Of a stretch of 64,000 bases of DNA, positions 50,592 through 61,331 are shown piece by piece. The notes under the pieces are model-generated. The model was not told the DNA's origin. It ran no database searches and saw only the letters and a list, made by a program, of their open reading frames with translations. The DNA is taken from the NCBI GenBank assembly GCA_029817715.1, contig JARUPY010000473.1, positions 1,612,001-1,676,000 of the forward strand, given 5' to 3'. Within the stretch, counting starts at the first letter, position 1; every line of letters starts with the position of its first letter. Source of the stretch: Melastoma dodecandrum. Taxonomy: Eukaryota > Streptophyta > Magnoliopsida > Myrtales > Melastomataceae. The translations under genes and the position numbers were made by a program.

Positions 50592-51899
50592 GGCCAAATT
50601 ATCCAATTTATCCTAAACTATTCAGGTTCTTTCCGATTTATCCTATCGTTTGAATAATATCACCATATATCCTAAACTTCCACCGTAAATCCATATTTAT
50701 CCTCCGTCGGTCGACCGACTAACGGACGTTGACGTGGCGAGTATGTGGCGAGGACGTGGTGGTAACGTCGTTAGTCGCAACGCGAACGGAAAAATGTAAT
50801 TGTCATAATCGTCCTCAACGTTGTTTTTTTCGTTTCAATTAGGTCAAACATTCAATAATTCGATCCCCCTAATTCCCTAATTCCCAAATCGATCCCCTCG
50901 ACGTCCCGTTCCCCTACCCCTGACCTCCTCCTCCATGCAGCAGCTCCGACCTCCTCTATCCCCTCCCGCACCCGTCGATCTCCGCTTCTCATTAGTCCTC
51001 GACCGCGTCATCCTCCCCCTCCCCCTACCTCCTCCTTCCCTATCCGGACCTCCATTTCCTCATCCTCTTCCCTCACCCCAACCTCACCTACCCCACCCCT
51101 GCCGCTTCCACCATATCCGTCAGCCATATCAATTTCCCCGACGTTCTAGGTTGAGGACGTGCGTGGAAGTAGGAGAAGAAGAGGAGGAGGTGGGCCTGGA
51201 CAAAGAGGTGGAGGTGGGGCTGGGCAAAGAGGAGGACGTGGGTTTGGGCAAAGAGGAGGAGGTCGGGCTGGGCGAAGGGGAAGAGGTCTCGAGGGTGGGC
51301 GAAGGGGAAGAGGTCGAGCGTGGGCGAACGTGGGCGAAAGAGAAGAGGTCGGGCGTGATGAGATCGTAGATGGTTGGAGGAAGCGGATGATGGGGTTTGA
51401 GGGAAGGGGAACAAGTCGACTGTGTGCGAGCGTGGGCGAAGGGAAGAGGTCGAGCGTGGGCGTAGAGGATGAGATCGTAGATGGTTGGAGGAAGCGGAGG
51501 TCGGGGTTTGGGGGAAGAGGGGAGGTCGGAGACGGTGTGACAGAACAGCTGGGAGAAGGAGGAGTTCGGGGGTTGGGAGGAACACAACGTCGGGAGAGGG
51601 AGAACACGTTGATTTGGGAATTAGGGTTTTAGGAATTATTGAATTTTGGACCTAATTGAAACGAAAAAACAACGTTGAGGAAGATTACGACAATTACATT
51701 TCCGTTCGCATTGCGACTAATGACGTTACCACCACGTCATCGCCACGTACTCGCCACGTCAACGTCCATTAGTCGGTCGACTGACAGAGGATAAATATGG
51801 ATTAACGGTGAAAGTTTAGGATATATGGTGATATTATTCAAACGATAGGATAAATCGGAAAAAACCTGAATAGTTTAGGATAAATCGGATAATTTGGCC
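50592..51899. mobile_element. Terminal-inverted-repeat element C with GC-rich insert (Pack-type)
   Basis: The left end begins GGCCAAATTATCCAATTTAT; the right end is its inverted copy, GATAAATCGGATAATTTGGCC. The inverted repeats run about 290 bases (50592-50885 and about 51612-51899) with few mismatches, and share words such as TATCCTATCGTTTGAATAAT, CGACCGACTAA and GACGTTGACGTGGCGAGTA. Flanks are T runs (nine T left, thirteen T right), compatible with but not proving a 9-bp duplication. The interior (50935-51610) is GC-rich and locally repetitive and has no transposase. The ends are related to those of elements A and B. Confidence 0.8.
50935..51610. repeat. GC-rich interior of element C with short tandem repeats
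   Basis: Contains many copies of GGGCGAAG, GAAGAGGTCG and GAGGAGGTGGGC-like words in the 51160-51540 part, and a longer pair (GAGATCGTAGATGGTTGGAG at about 51359 and 51470). All reading frames are open for long stretches on both strands because the composition lacks stops; no family is recognised. Probably captured or locally expanded host sequence. Confidence 0.55.
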
Positions 51900-52012
51900 T
51901 TTTTTTTTTTTTAAAGGTGAAATAACGATTAGGTACTAACGTTCGGAAGTAGTTGTGTAGTAGGTAGGTTTGAAGGTTGGGGTTGGCAGCAAGCTGCCCA
52001 GTGTGATAATAA

Positions 52013-52025
52013 TAATAAAAAAGAG
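52013..52025 (-). terminator. Pol III terminator of tRNA-Ser
   Basis: About ten bases past the tRNA 3' end the minus strand has a run of T (CTCTTTTTTATTATT), the usual RNA polymerase III stop. Confidence 0.7.
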
Positions 52026-52035
52026 ATGGAGGATC

Positions 52036-52116
52036 GTCGACAGCAGGGTTCGAACCTGCGCGGGCGAAGCCCAACAGATTTCAAGTCTGTCTCCTTAACC
52101 ACTCGGACATATCGAC
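52036..52116 (-). tRNA. tRNA-Ser (anticodon UGA)
   Basis: An 81-base minus-strand sequence folds as a class-II tRNA. The acceptor stem GTCGATA pairs with TGTCGAC (one G-U). The D-arm contains the A-box region (CCGAGTGGTTAAGG). The anticodon stem ACAGA/TCTGT encloses loop CTTGAAA with anticodon TGA. A long variable arm (GGGCTTCGCCC) marks Ser. The T-arm holds the B-box GGTTCGAACCC. No intron and no encoded CCA. It reads UCA codons. Confidence 0.96.
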
Positions 52117-52891
52117 TTTATGGACCCATTTCTTAGATAATTATAAATATATCTGATAATGCCTTGCGCCCCCCATCTGGTCTCCTTTTGGCAAGCATTG
52201 CAATTCAAAGCTAACCAACCAAACACCTATGTCTTTTATGATGTTGCTCTTGCTCATAATCTAATCCAAAGTGACCATTCATTACACAAAAAGCAAGACC
52301 CAGTTTGTTGCGTGTGTACCAATGGAATCTTAGAACAAAAGATCACTAGTGGGAGTCCTGGACAAGGGATGAACATTACTCCAACTCCAACCCAGAAGTC
52401 AAGTCATTTGCCTTTTAAAACAGTAGTGAACAAATCAATCCCATTCCCATATACCATGCGGCCTCCTAAGAACTCCTGTAACAACCTCAAAAAAATCGAA
52501 TCTTGTCCATGTCTCTTGCCTTTGTTTTAACCTCCTGACACCAAGCTGGGGGAGTAGTGAAAAAACTTCCCTTCTTTTATCCGTTCGTTCACCTCCCCCT
52601 GATTTCCCCGTTCCTATTAGGAGGACTCGCGATTTGGACTTTGGGAGTCCTCATCCCATACCAAACCGAAGTGTCCTCTTTTGTACTGTTCCTCCAATCC
52701 TCATCGACACCGTCATGTTCTTTGTTCTTTTGCCAACAACCCCCCTCCCCCCCTCGCCACCCACCCACACACCATCTGTTTCCTTTTCCCAAGAATCAAC
52801 GGAATTTCTTCGAAAGGGATCGGACCCGGTGATCAAGTTCGCGTTTTTATCAGGAATTGATTGTTGGGTCTCGTAGATTTCGTGGGAAGGC
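52117..52891. promoter_or_regulatory. tRNA / GTD-binding gene intergenic region
   Basis: No supported gene. The last 250 bases before 52892 are CT-rich with CCCC blocks and are likely the leader of the GTD-binding gene. Open frames at 52159-52876 have no family match. Confidence 0.45.
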
Positions 52892-54472
52892 ATGTCGTCA
52901 TGTAGAGTGATCCATTCCTATGGCCTTTTGGATTTGATAGGGGGTTTTGTATACCTGGCTGTCGCTTATGTTATGCTCTGGGTAGCCGCCTGGGTGTATG
53001 TCGTTTCTAGGCTTCTTGGTGTTGTTGGGTTGTTCTTGCCTTGCCCCTGCGAGGGGATACTAGGGTTTCGGCATGATGAACTGTGCCTGGGGATGATTCT
53101 AGTCGATTTCCCCCTGAGGAATATGTTCTACGTTCGCAGCTTGGTTGAGAGGATTTTGGTTTTGGGTGAGGCTCATGGTGGTGGTTTGGTTGTTAATTCG
53201 GTTGGCACAGGGAGTCCCGGAAAGGTTATTATGGAGATGGGAGCCGAGGGCAGGGGTTGTTCTGGTTCGGTGGATTTGAATCGAAAGGGAGGTGGTGGTT
53301 TTGATGTTAAGGGGAAGTCTCCTGAGAATCGGAAGCATTGGCATGGACTTAGAAGGAGGAAAAAATGGTATGGAAAGTTAAAGCCATTGAGTCTATGTAT
53401 CCCGGATTCCAGGATTAGATCACCCTACGACAATATTGAAAAGGTTTCTGAGGTAGCTCAAACGCCGGAAAGTTTCAGTCATGCTGGTGTAATGAAATAT
53501 CACCTCTCAGGTAAGTCACTTTCTTGATTTTGTCCGAGTTTCTGGTAGTGTGCTAGTTGACAGGAGAAACTGGAAATGGATGACTAATCCAGTGACATGT
53601 TGATTCTCTTAGATATTTTCCATTCGATGCGGACTGAGTTTTGAATATGCAACATGACAGATTCCGAGAAAGCATCTATTGGGGATAATTTAGGTGAGAA
53701 GACATGGGACAGTTATGAGTTGAGTGAAACATTTGATGGAAGCAAAGTCGTGAGCGGAGGAGAAACGCCTTCTGTTGAAAATGTATTCGTTTGTGGTCTC
53801 GACAACTTGTGCAGCGATGATGAAGCTAACAGAAGGATCAGAACTCTTGAACAGGCCCTCGCAGAGGAAAGTGCCTGCCGTGCCGCTCTTTACCTTGAAT
53901 TGGAGGAAGAGCGAGCTGCTGCTGCCACTGCCGCGGATGAAGCCATGGCGATGATATTTCGGCTGCAGGAGGAGAAAGCGATGATAGAAATGGAAGTAAG
54001 GCAGAGCCAGAGGATAATAGAAGAAAAGGCCGCGTACGACGAGGAGGAGATGAACATCCTCAAAGAGATTCTTATCCGGAGGGAGAGGGAGAGCTTCTTC
54101 TTGGAGAACGAACTCCAAGCCTACAAACAGGCTTCATCTTCAGAAGAAAGTATCGAGGATATTTCTAAACACACCACGGTTGTCATACGACGATGGCCTT
54201 CCCCTCTAATTCACCTGGACGAGGAAGATGAAAACACGGCTAGTCGTGGCGGTCATCTTCAAACCTCTGAGGACGAAGTAGAAGCAGTGTACGACGTTCA
54301 CGTCGTCGATGACACAACCGGGAACGGAAGCGGGCCGAGGAATCAAAGCGAGAGAGCTGTAAAGAATTACAATTGGTCCAAACCTTCGACCAGCGACAAC
54401 TCGACCCTCCAGGTAAGGAAGAGAGGAGTCGCAAGTACGAGACCGACTCTTCGCTTTCGTAGCACGAGGTAA
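52892..54472 (+). CDS. GTD-binding (DUF593) protein, myosin-binding / FLOURY1-like, complete, 2 exons
   Basis: Plant membrane protein with the GTD-binding coiled-coil domain, which in the MyoB group binds the tail of class XI myosins and in maize FL1 acts at the ER/protein-body membrane (family knowledge). Exons 52892-53510 and 53661-54472; total 1431 nt, 476 residues. The N-terminus has a hydrophobic anchor (LLDLIGGFVYLAVAYVMLWV, about residues 11-48). A basic linker (HGLRRRKKWYGKLKPL) follows. The GTD-binding region is at about residues 258-360: ANRRIRTLEQALAEESACRA, YLELEEERAAAATAADEAMA, IFRLQEEKAMIEMEVRQSQR and EEEMNILKEILIRRERE. The C-terminal part is acidic/Ser-rich. A possible extra donor (GTAAGG) at 54412 could give a shorter form. 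Confidence 0.88.
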
Positions 54473-55364
54473 AAGCAAGGCAAGGTATGGTTGCAGTTCG
54501 CTGGCATGTGAGTGTGTGTACATATTATTACATGACTTGGTGAGTTTGTTTGTTTTTCCTTTTTCTTTTTCATCTTCTTTTGGATTTGGAAAGTAAATAA
54601 ATATCGTGCATCGACCATTCATTGGAAATGGCGGGTCCAGCTGGGTTCAGGCGGGCCGATGTGGCCATAAGTATTTTTAACCTTGTCTAGGCCCGTTAGA
54701 CCCGTACAGGTCCATCAATCAAATTAACTTCTATTAACAATTTCTTTTATATTACAGAGAATTATCGTAAAAATAAAAAGTTATATTATATTAATTTTTA
54801 GGAAAATAAAATAAATAAAATTTTTGATATAATTTTATAATGCCGAAATATAATTACAAAATCCTTTCGATTTTTTAGAATGTGTAAAACAACTTTGTCG
54901 AAGTATCTATTAGTTAATCCATGGGATGAGAGATTAAATGTAATGAGGCATTCAAATTTAATTAATAAGGCGCTTTTTAATAATTGTAAATGTCATCACC
55001 TATTAATAAAAATACTAATTAATAATTATGGAAGTGATATTTAATGTTTGGGCCAGGTTAATCCAGCCGGGCCGCACCCATCCCAATGCCAAGCCCGCCC
55101 GGAGCCCGACACTGTCTAATGGGCGCTTCGGGCGGGCTGTGGGGCTCAGAGCCCGTAAACGGGTATACTCTCTCACTCACAATAATTAAAACAAAATAAG
55201 GCGCAGCCTTCGTTTCCTCCGCGGGTCGGCACTAAACGCAAAGGTTTAACTTTTCCCTTCCACCGTCGGCCCCCTCGAACGCTTTTAATCTTCTACCGTC
55301 ACCGGCTTTCGCCCCGCCGCTCCATCAATCCCACGATCCATTTTTCTTAACGCAGAAGAGGGAA
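54473..55364. other. Intergenic region with a possible small inverted-repeat element
   Basis: 3' flank of the GTD-binding gene, then AT-rich DNA (54730-55040) bracketed by GC-rich arms containing GGCGGGCCG / GGCCCG words (about 54640-54720 and 55050-55165) in inverted relation. This resembles a small hAT-type MITE, but the arms are too diverged for me to define ends. 55200-55364 is the leader of the trihelix gene. Confidence 0.4.
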
Positions 55365-56192
55365 ATGTCCAGTTCACCGCCCTCGCCGTCGCCGCCGACA
55401 AAACCCCAACCCCTCCCCGCACCATCCAACACCCCCACCGCAGCACCCAAGCCAGTCCCCTGGACGCACGAGGAGACCGTCCACCTAATCCAGATCTACC
55501 AGTCCACGTGGTACTCCCTTAACCGGAATCACCTCCGTTCCCAGCACTGGGAAGCCGTCTCCGCCGCCGTCGCCGACCTCTGCTCCTACCCTCCCACCCA
55601 CCCTACCCTCAAGTCCACCTCCCAGTGCCGCCACAAGATGGAGAAGCTCCGCAAGCGCTACCGTTCCGACCGCAAGCGTATCCTCCAGGGATCCATGTCT
55701 GTTTCCCCCTGGCCTTACTACGACCTCATGGACCAGCTCGAGCATGGCCCCCGCCGCATCACCGATGCACACCCCGTCAAAGCAGCACGCTCCGAGGACG
55801 ACGATGATGAGGAGGACGAAAGAGGATTTGGCGGGGGTAGGAACAGGAGGGTGAGGAGCGTGGACTACATTCTGAGGAGGGCGGGGGTGGTGAACAGGTT
55901 CGCGGCGTCCGGAACAGACAGTGGGGCGAGGGTTGTGGTTCCTGAGGCGGCTTCCGAGAAGAGGAAGAGAGTGGAGGAAGGGGGAGATGGGAAGAGGGAG
56001 AAGGTGATGAGGGGGCTGGCGGAGGAGATACGGGGGATGGCGGAGAAGTACGTCGGGGTGGAGGAGGTGAAGATGGAGATGGTTCGGGAGACTGAGAGGT
56101 GGAGGATGGACATGGAGCGGAAGAGGCTTGACTTGATCATCGACAGCCAGCGGAAGCTCGTCGAAGCCATCGCCAAGGCCTTTGGTTCTTGA
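55365..56192 (+). CDS. Trihelix transcription factor, ASIL1/2-like, single exon
   Basis: DNA-binding protein of the plant trihelix (GT) family, SIP1/ASIL branch; Arabidopsis ASIL1/2 repress seed-maturation genes (family knowledge). 275 residues, one exon. A Pro/Ser-rich N-terminus precedes the trihelix domain at about residues 33-125: PVPWTHEETVHLIQIYQSTW, LRSQHWEAVSAAVADLC, STSQCRHKMEKLRKRYRSDR and SPWPYYDLMDQL, with the spaced tryptophans typical of the fold. An acidic stretch (SEDDDDEEDERG) follows, then a C-terminal amphipathic coiled coil (VRETERWRMDMERKRLDLII) used for dimer formation. Strong GC bias gives long antisense open frames, which are not genes. Confidence 0.93.
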   Translation: MSSSPPSPSPPTKPQPLPAPSNTPTAAPKPVPWTHEETVHLIQIYQSTWYSLNRNHLRSQHWEAVSAAVADLCSYPPTHPTLKSTSQCRHKMEKLRKRYRSDRKRILQGSMSVSPWPYYDLMDQLEHGPRRITDAHPVKAARSEDDDDEEDERGFGGGRNRRVRSVDYILRRAGVVNRFAASGTDSGARVVVPEAASEKRKRVEEGGDGKREKVMRGLAEEIRGMAEKYVGVEEVKMEMVRETERWRMDMERKRLDLIIDSQRKLVEAIAKAFGS

Positions 56193-57434
56193 AGCCACGG
56201 AAGGAAGGTTTCTTTTTTGGTATCCAGACTTGACTTGGATAGCTGCATTCCCAAGTCTCGAATCTGAGTGATATCAAGCTGCCAACCACTTGGACCAATC
56301 CCGGTTAGTGAACTAAGGTTTTTTCAAGTTCTGGGTTTTGTTAGTCATGAATTGGTCACTATTGGCTTCACCTTCTTGTTGGCGATGCTTTGGAAGCTTG
56401 CAATGTAGAAACGACTCTGTTCCGACAACACTGCAGGATTTCTTTTCCTACAAACTAACTTTTCGATCAGAAAATGCATTTACATACCCATTCTAGCTCC
56501 TGTAGATTATGAAGTGCAGCAGCAAAGAATGGTTGATCCCGGAATTCATATATGGATGCACCATGAGGAAGAATCCTCCCTGCATACACTAAATAAATTC
56601 ATAATGCCCCTGGCAAGACTTGGAAGGGATATGTCGCTCTTCCATCGAGGCCGTGTTGGAAAAAATTCTGATAGAAAGTGCACACCTGATGTACATGTTG
56701 CGAGGGGATAATGCTGGAATGAAAACCTCGTAGTTCCAGACCAGGAGGAATCATATCATGGGAACCGAGCATGTTTCTAGGCAAGACTGTGTATTCTCTG
56801 CATAAAAAGTTAAATCAGTAATTGCTACCAAGCCACAGAACAAACACATGCTCAGTGACAATCCCCAGAACCTACAATAAGAGAAGCTGACATGAGTTTC
56901 CCGTTGCAAGTGATCCTTGGAAATGCACTACAATTCTTCACCTTGTTGAGTGAGAAAGGTTGTGCCAACGTAAGAAAAATAGACACTTTAATGACACTGA
57001 AGGGACAAAACAAGAAAGGATGTCAAAGGCAACAGGATCAGAATCTGAAATTCTGCCAGCATCTCCTTCTTCGTCCTCAAATTAATATCAATCAGATTAC
57101 AGCATAAGAATACCCCCTTCGAGCATGAAAACAATAGATGCTGTAACTGCATAAAACTACCAAAGACAAGCAGAAAGCACATTCTTTAACGATTATTGTA
57201 GACATCAGAACACGAAGAATGTCAGATTACTAACAACAGGCAATCGGTTTTCAGAATAGGACATATCAGATACATCTCGGGACTCCACTAAAATGGTCAT
57301 GCAAGCACATACAAAGAATCTGTATGGTAAGCACCTAGTAGTGGAGTGCAAAGAAATCCAGATCCAAAATACCATGGCTGTTTAATCGCGATTCCTTTAT
57401 TCACCTGCCCAATTACCTGCTCTCTCATTGCCGG
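56193..57434. other. Convergent 3' flanks of the trihelix and PPR genes
   Basis: About 1.24 kb between two convergent stop codons. No coding content was recognised; it presumably contains both 3' UTRs. Confidence 0.5.
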
Positions 57435-59206
57435 TCAATCCCGATCATCTTTGTCCTGTTGCTTTCTTGATGCAATTAAATGTTCGAGCTCCTTCGCATG
57501 GCTTGTCATGCCACTGATCGTATATGCTTTGATCATGGTTCTATATGTAACAGTGTCTGGCTTGAATCCTCTTTGAGCCATAATCTTGAGCACATTTTTC
57601 ATTTCAACAAAGCTTTCCGTCCTCCCAAAGGCATCCACCAGACAGTTGAAGAACACCAGATCCAGTGTAATGTCAGAGTTATCGATAAATCGCAAAACGC
57701 CATTGATCTTTTCAGCATCTTTCGCTTGCCCGTAGGCTCGCACTAATGAACAGAGCGTGACACAATTTGGCCTGACTCTCTCCGACTGCATTAACCTAAA
57801 TAAATACTCCATCTGTTTTAAATCTCCAGCTCTCCCAAATGCATCTATCAGGATATTGTATGTCACATCTGTCCATGAGAAATGGTACTTTTGCATGTAC
57901 TGCATCACAGCACTCATTTTCTCATACTCCCCAGCTTTCGCATATGAATCAAGGAGGATATTGAAGGTCCTAATGCTGGGTTGTATCCCCGAACTCTGAA
58001 ACTTCTCGTAACACTTCTCCATAGTTCCAATTTGCCCGCTGCTGCCAAAAGCTCGCAATGTCGAATTCATGGTCCAAACGTCAGGCTGACAGTCAGGTTG
58101 CAGTAGCATCTCTGCAATCGTTGACTCCATTTCTGCATACCTTCCATTTTAAGAAAAGTAGGAAGTCAAGTCTAGCCATATTTCCTTCCCCGAGTTTAAA
58201 CAGAAAAATTTAGAAGTACCTTTTGGCACGGCCATATGAATCAATTAGCGTATTGTAAGTAACCGTGTTGGGTTTGATTCCCTGATCTTTCATATCAGAA
58301 AGCAAGAACTGCACTTTGTCAAACTCAAAAACCTGGAGGCAGGATTTTATAAGTATCGAATACGTATGAACATCTGGCCTACAATCTAAGCTGTTCTTCA
58401 TCCGATCAAGGATCAGGAAGGCCTTGTCGAACAGACCACTCCGACTGTAAGCAGAAAGGAGCGCTGTGTAAGACTCATGGTTCGCGGGACATCCCTCTTC
58501 GACCATCACTTGAAAGAGCTCGAGTGCCTTCGCGGGCTGTTTACATTTTCCAAGCATAACGATCATCTTAACGTATGTAGCAGGGTTAGGCTTGTACCAC
58601 ATCTGCTCCCGCATTAGTTCAAAAACCTGAGCAAGCAAGCTTTCAGATTCCTACTAAACAAAGAGGGAAAGAGAATGACAGGCATAGACCGACCCCCCCC
58701 CCCCCCCCCTATTAGGGCATTTATCCAGAAACTACTTTTGCTGTAGAAGGAGACATAGCTAATCGAATTACTCCCGCCCCCCCCCCCCCTCCCCCCGGCG
58801 TACATAACAACATATATTTGCAACGATCCAATTAATCAGCCTATCAAGTCAAACGACAACACCTATCGACTTCGGGAAGCTCATTCACCTTGAGGGCGGA
58901 CTCCCACCGGAGAGCAGTAATTCGGTCGTGCAGAGCTTCAAGGACCGTCCTGGGGAGAAGTTTCTTGGAATTGGCGCCAGTCTTCCTCTTATTCTCAATG
59001 ACCTCCTTGGTGGCTTCCCTCCGAAGGATGATGGATATCGCCTTCTGAGAAGCTACCTTCCTGTTGATCGCCTCCTTCCTCTCCTTCGCCTCCCTTTCCT
59101 TATCCTTCGACGCAGGAGCGTGGGAGGGATAGACGGAAGACGGATTCCGACGGCGGGAGGCGAGGAGAGGGCGCGGCGGAGCAGCTGGGGACGGCGAGGA
59201 AGCCAT
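57435..59206 (-). CDS. EMB2750: P-class pentatricopeptide-repeat protein, EMB2750-like, complete, 3 exons
   Basis: Organelle RNA-binding PPR protein; the Arabidopsis relative (AtPPR2/EMB2750) is plastid-located, binds rRNA and is needed for embryo development (family knowledge). Minus-strand exons in transcript order: 59206-58889, 58626-58220, 58140-57435; total 1431 nt, 476 residues. The N-terminus is Ser/Pro/Arg-rich, suited to a plastid transit peptide (MASSPSPAAPPRPLLASRRR). About ten PPR motifs follow, for example NPATYVKMIVMLGKCKQ, DVHTYSILIKSCLQVFEFDK, NTVTYNTLIDSYGRAKRY, DVWTMNSTLRAFGSSGQI, SIRTFNILLDSYAKAGEYEK, DVTYNILIDAFGRAGDLKQM and DTVTYRTMIKAYTISGM. No DYW or E domain is present. 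Intron 1 (58627-58888) holds two long G runs on the sense strand (17 and 13). Confidence 0.93.
58693..58709 (-). repeat. 17-base G run (sense) in PPR intron 1
   Basis: Seventeen C on the + strand, so seventeen G in the pre-mRNA of the PPR gene. A second run of 13 lies at 58777-58789, followed by a shorter C6 block. Confidence 0.9.
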
Positions 59207-59806
59207 CGAGAGTGTGTGGGTGTGGGCGTTTGTTGATGATGACGATGCAGCGAAGAATCATCGTACATTTAACATTTTTCAAGTTAAGTTTATACATGAT
59301 ATTTTTATTTCTGAAAAAGGAAATCGATATTGTAATCACAACCTCGTTATTAATAACAACCAAACCTATAGAACTAACTACTATATAATATCCACTAGAA
59401 AAGAGACTAGTATTAAGATTAACTCTATCTTTTTCTTGAGGCTCTAAAAAAACAAAACCCATAATAAACAAATGCGTTTGAATCGCTCAAACTGTGTGTG
59501 ATTTCCTCCTCCTCCCATCCAAAAAAGCAAACCAAGAAATCCAATTCCTCCCCCCTTGTCTGAATAATTCTTCGTGTCTCAAAAACCTTGTTTTTTTTTT
59601 TTTTTGGTCCAAATTCCCTCCCTCCCTCCCTCACTTCCCTCCAAAGGGAGTCGAAGCCTTTGGATGAACAAGGACTCGCTGGATAAACTGCTGCTACCAA
59701 GGACCTTGTCCGGCAGAGTGACGAGGGTGTGTGGAGGAACTTCCAGGTTCCGCGGTAACTCCCCGCGTCCTGTACCCAGCTCGGGAAAAAGGATATTGAT
59801 TGCATC
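59207..59806. promoter_or_regulatory. Divergent promoter region between PPR and RING genes
   Basis: 600 bases between two divergent start codons. The left part is AT-rich; the right part is pyrimidine-rich with a T-run (59588-59605) and CCCT repeats (59617-59632) and probably contains the leader of the RING gene. No coding sequence of its own was recognised. Confidence 0.5.
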
Positions 59807-60690
59807 ATGGCGGAGGAGAGTCCTCAAGGAGGCAACACCAATCAGGTCCGCTGTCGTTGTTGGTCGAATTTCCGAGATAAATGCTGACATTGTTATTTCC
59901 AATAAGAAGAAGTTTTCGATTGCGGTGATGTTATTTGTGTGCGAATGTTCAGGCCAATGACTCGACGAGCCAGCCCGGCCTCCGGCCGATGATGATGCGG
60001 CGAACGTCGACGCGTCACAATGGCTCCGTTCAGGGCTCGGGTGACGCGGACGAACCCATGCCTGTGAGCATGCAAGATAAGGCATCCATGCGGCGCCACG
60101 GTTCGACGAGAACAGGTTCAATGAGGTGTGACTCTTCCCGGGCCTTGGGCCGGTCGGAGAGCTCCCTCCTCGGCAAGGATGACCACCCTTACAGCGACCC
60201 GGACCTAATCGGGAGTGAATCAGGACGGTTCCCTCGGCGAGGGACGAACAATTATTCCGACGACCGTCTGATATCGGCAAGAGAGGCCGCGGCAGCTCAG
60301 GAGGCCTCGGAGGCTGAAGCCGCTGCTGCTGCAGCAGCCGCCGCAAGGGAGGAGGAGGAGAACGGGGGGTTGTTAGGGGAGGAAAAGTCAGAGGAGCAGC
60401 CGGAGAGGTTTTCATTGATGGACTTGCTGGAGCAGACGGACGAGCAGATGGGGTGGAGTGGATCGAGTTACATGATGAGGGACGAGGACGAGGACGAAGA
60501 CGAGGAGGAGGAGGAGGAGGAGGTCGAGGAGGAAAGGAGCTGCACGGTGTGCCAGGTAAAACACAAGGGGGCAAGGTCGGGGCCATGTGGGCATTCCTTC
60601 TGCAGGTTGTGTTCAAAGGAGCTTCGAGTGGGCAATGGCAATTGCCCGGCTTGCAACGACTTCAACCTGGAAATCGTGGAAGTCTTCTAA
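59807..60690 (+). CDS. RING-type zinc-finger protein (putative E3 ubiquitin ligase), 2 exons
   Basis: Exons 59807-59845 and 59953-60690; total 777 nt, 258 residues. The start gives MAEESPQGGNTNQ and the intron joins it to ANDSTSQPGLRPMMMRRTS. The middle is basic/Ser-rich with ARG-rich and poly-Ala segments (EAEAAAAAAAAAREEEENGG), then FSLMDLLEQTDEQMG, an acidic Asp/Glu run, and a C-terminal C3HC4 RING: CTVCQVKHKGARSGPCGHSF, CRLCSKELRVGNGNCPACN. All eight zinc ligands are visible. Plant relatives with the same C-terminal RING and poly-acidic linker exist but have no well-defined role known to me, so only a general E3 function is proposed. A long antisense open frame here is a composition effect. 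Confidence 0.87.
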
Positions 60691-60905
60691 ACATATCCAA
60701 GAATTGTTTTAGCCATTTCTTCCTTCCGTTGTTTTCTTTCCTTCATCCTTTCTCTTTTCGGCAAATCTCTACTTTCTCAAGTTGTCCACACCATATTTTT
60801 GACCGGCAGGATATTACCAAGTTATCCAGATTCCTATTCAACTCTTGAAATATGGAATGGCACTGATTCGTCGTCAGGTACAACGTGATGAAATCATATT
60901 TTTAA

Positions 60906-61206
60906 TTAAATAAAAGGACTTGTACGGATTTTTTTCTTGGGTATTCTGGGCTGATAATGCTGAGTATTTACCACTTGATTTGTGTCACAGTCCTCATAAG
61001 AAATTTCATATAGTGATTCAAGGCTAGAAGTAGATCTACGGAAAGAAGAACTTGGCTCAAGGGAAACAGGGGCGTTTAGAGTAACAGGAGTGTTTTTCCA
61101 TGATGGTGGAGAAGGGCAATAACGGCAGGCATGGGCATTAGTCTCTACTACTACTCTCTCTCTCTGAAAAGAAGGAAGAAAATTTGATAGGATACGTACA
61201 AACTTA
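60906..61206 (-). pseudogene. 5' fragment of a reverse-transcribing element ORF, truncated
   Basis: Minus-strand open frame of about 100 codons that begins just downstream of a tRNA-Met primer-binding-like site and stops at 60906, about 215 bases from the RING gene. It is Ser/Pro-rich near its start (SPPSWKNTPVTLNAPVSL) and basic at its end. In position it corresponds to the start of the first ORF of the element at 61-64 kb. No domain is recognisable in so short a piece, and the rest of the ORF is absent. Confidence 0.45.
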
Positions 61207-61208
61207 CT

Positions 61209-61220
61209 GGGCTCTGATAC
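61209..61220 (-). other. tRNA-Met primer-binding-like site
   Basis: On the minus strand reads TGGTATCAGAGC, the initiator tRNA-Met complement used by plant LTR retrotransposons and by Caulimoviridae. It lies about 1.1 kb downstream (minus-strand sense) of the polyprotein stop at 62360. Confidence 0.8.
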
Positions 61221-61331
61221 CAAATTTAGGAGTTAGCACCAAAAAACCATTATACAGAGGAGGATACAAACTAGAAACACACCAGAAAACAAAGATTACT
61301 GGACTTAGACTATAAATAGACAAAGATGTCT

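Noticed and set aside
51088..51632. Several overlapping long open frames on both strands inside element C
   Set aside because: All frames are open because of repetitive stop-poor composition; no conserved domain. Treated as transposon interior.
55485..56198. Minus-strand open frame of about 237 codons opposite the trihelix gene
   Set aside because: Antisense shadow of a GC-rich single-exon gene; His/Pro/Leu-rich with no family match.
59579..60616. Long minus-strand open frame (about 345 codons) opposite the RING gene
   Set aside because: Low-complexity Pro/Ser/Arg content produced by the GC-rich sense gene. The plus strand has a complete RING domain and a good intron.
61311..61319. Plus-strand TATAAATAG near 61311 as a promoter
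   Set aside because: No plus-strand gene follows it, and the element here runs on the minus strand; probably chance in AT-rich DNA.
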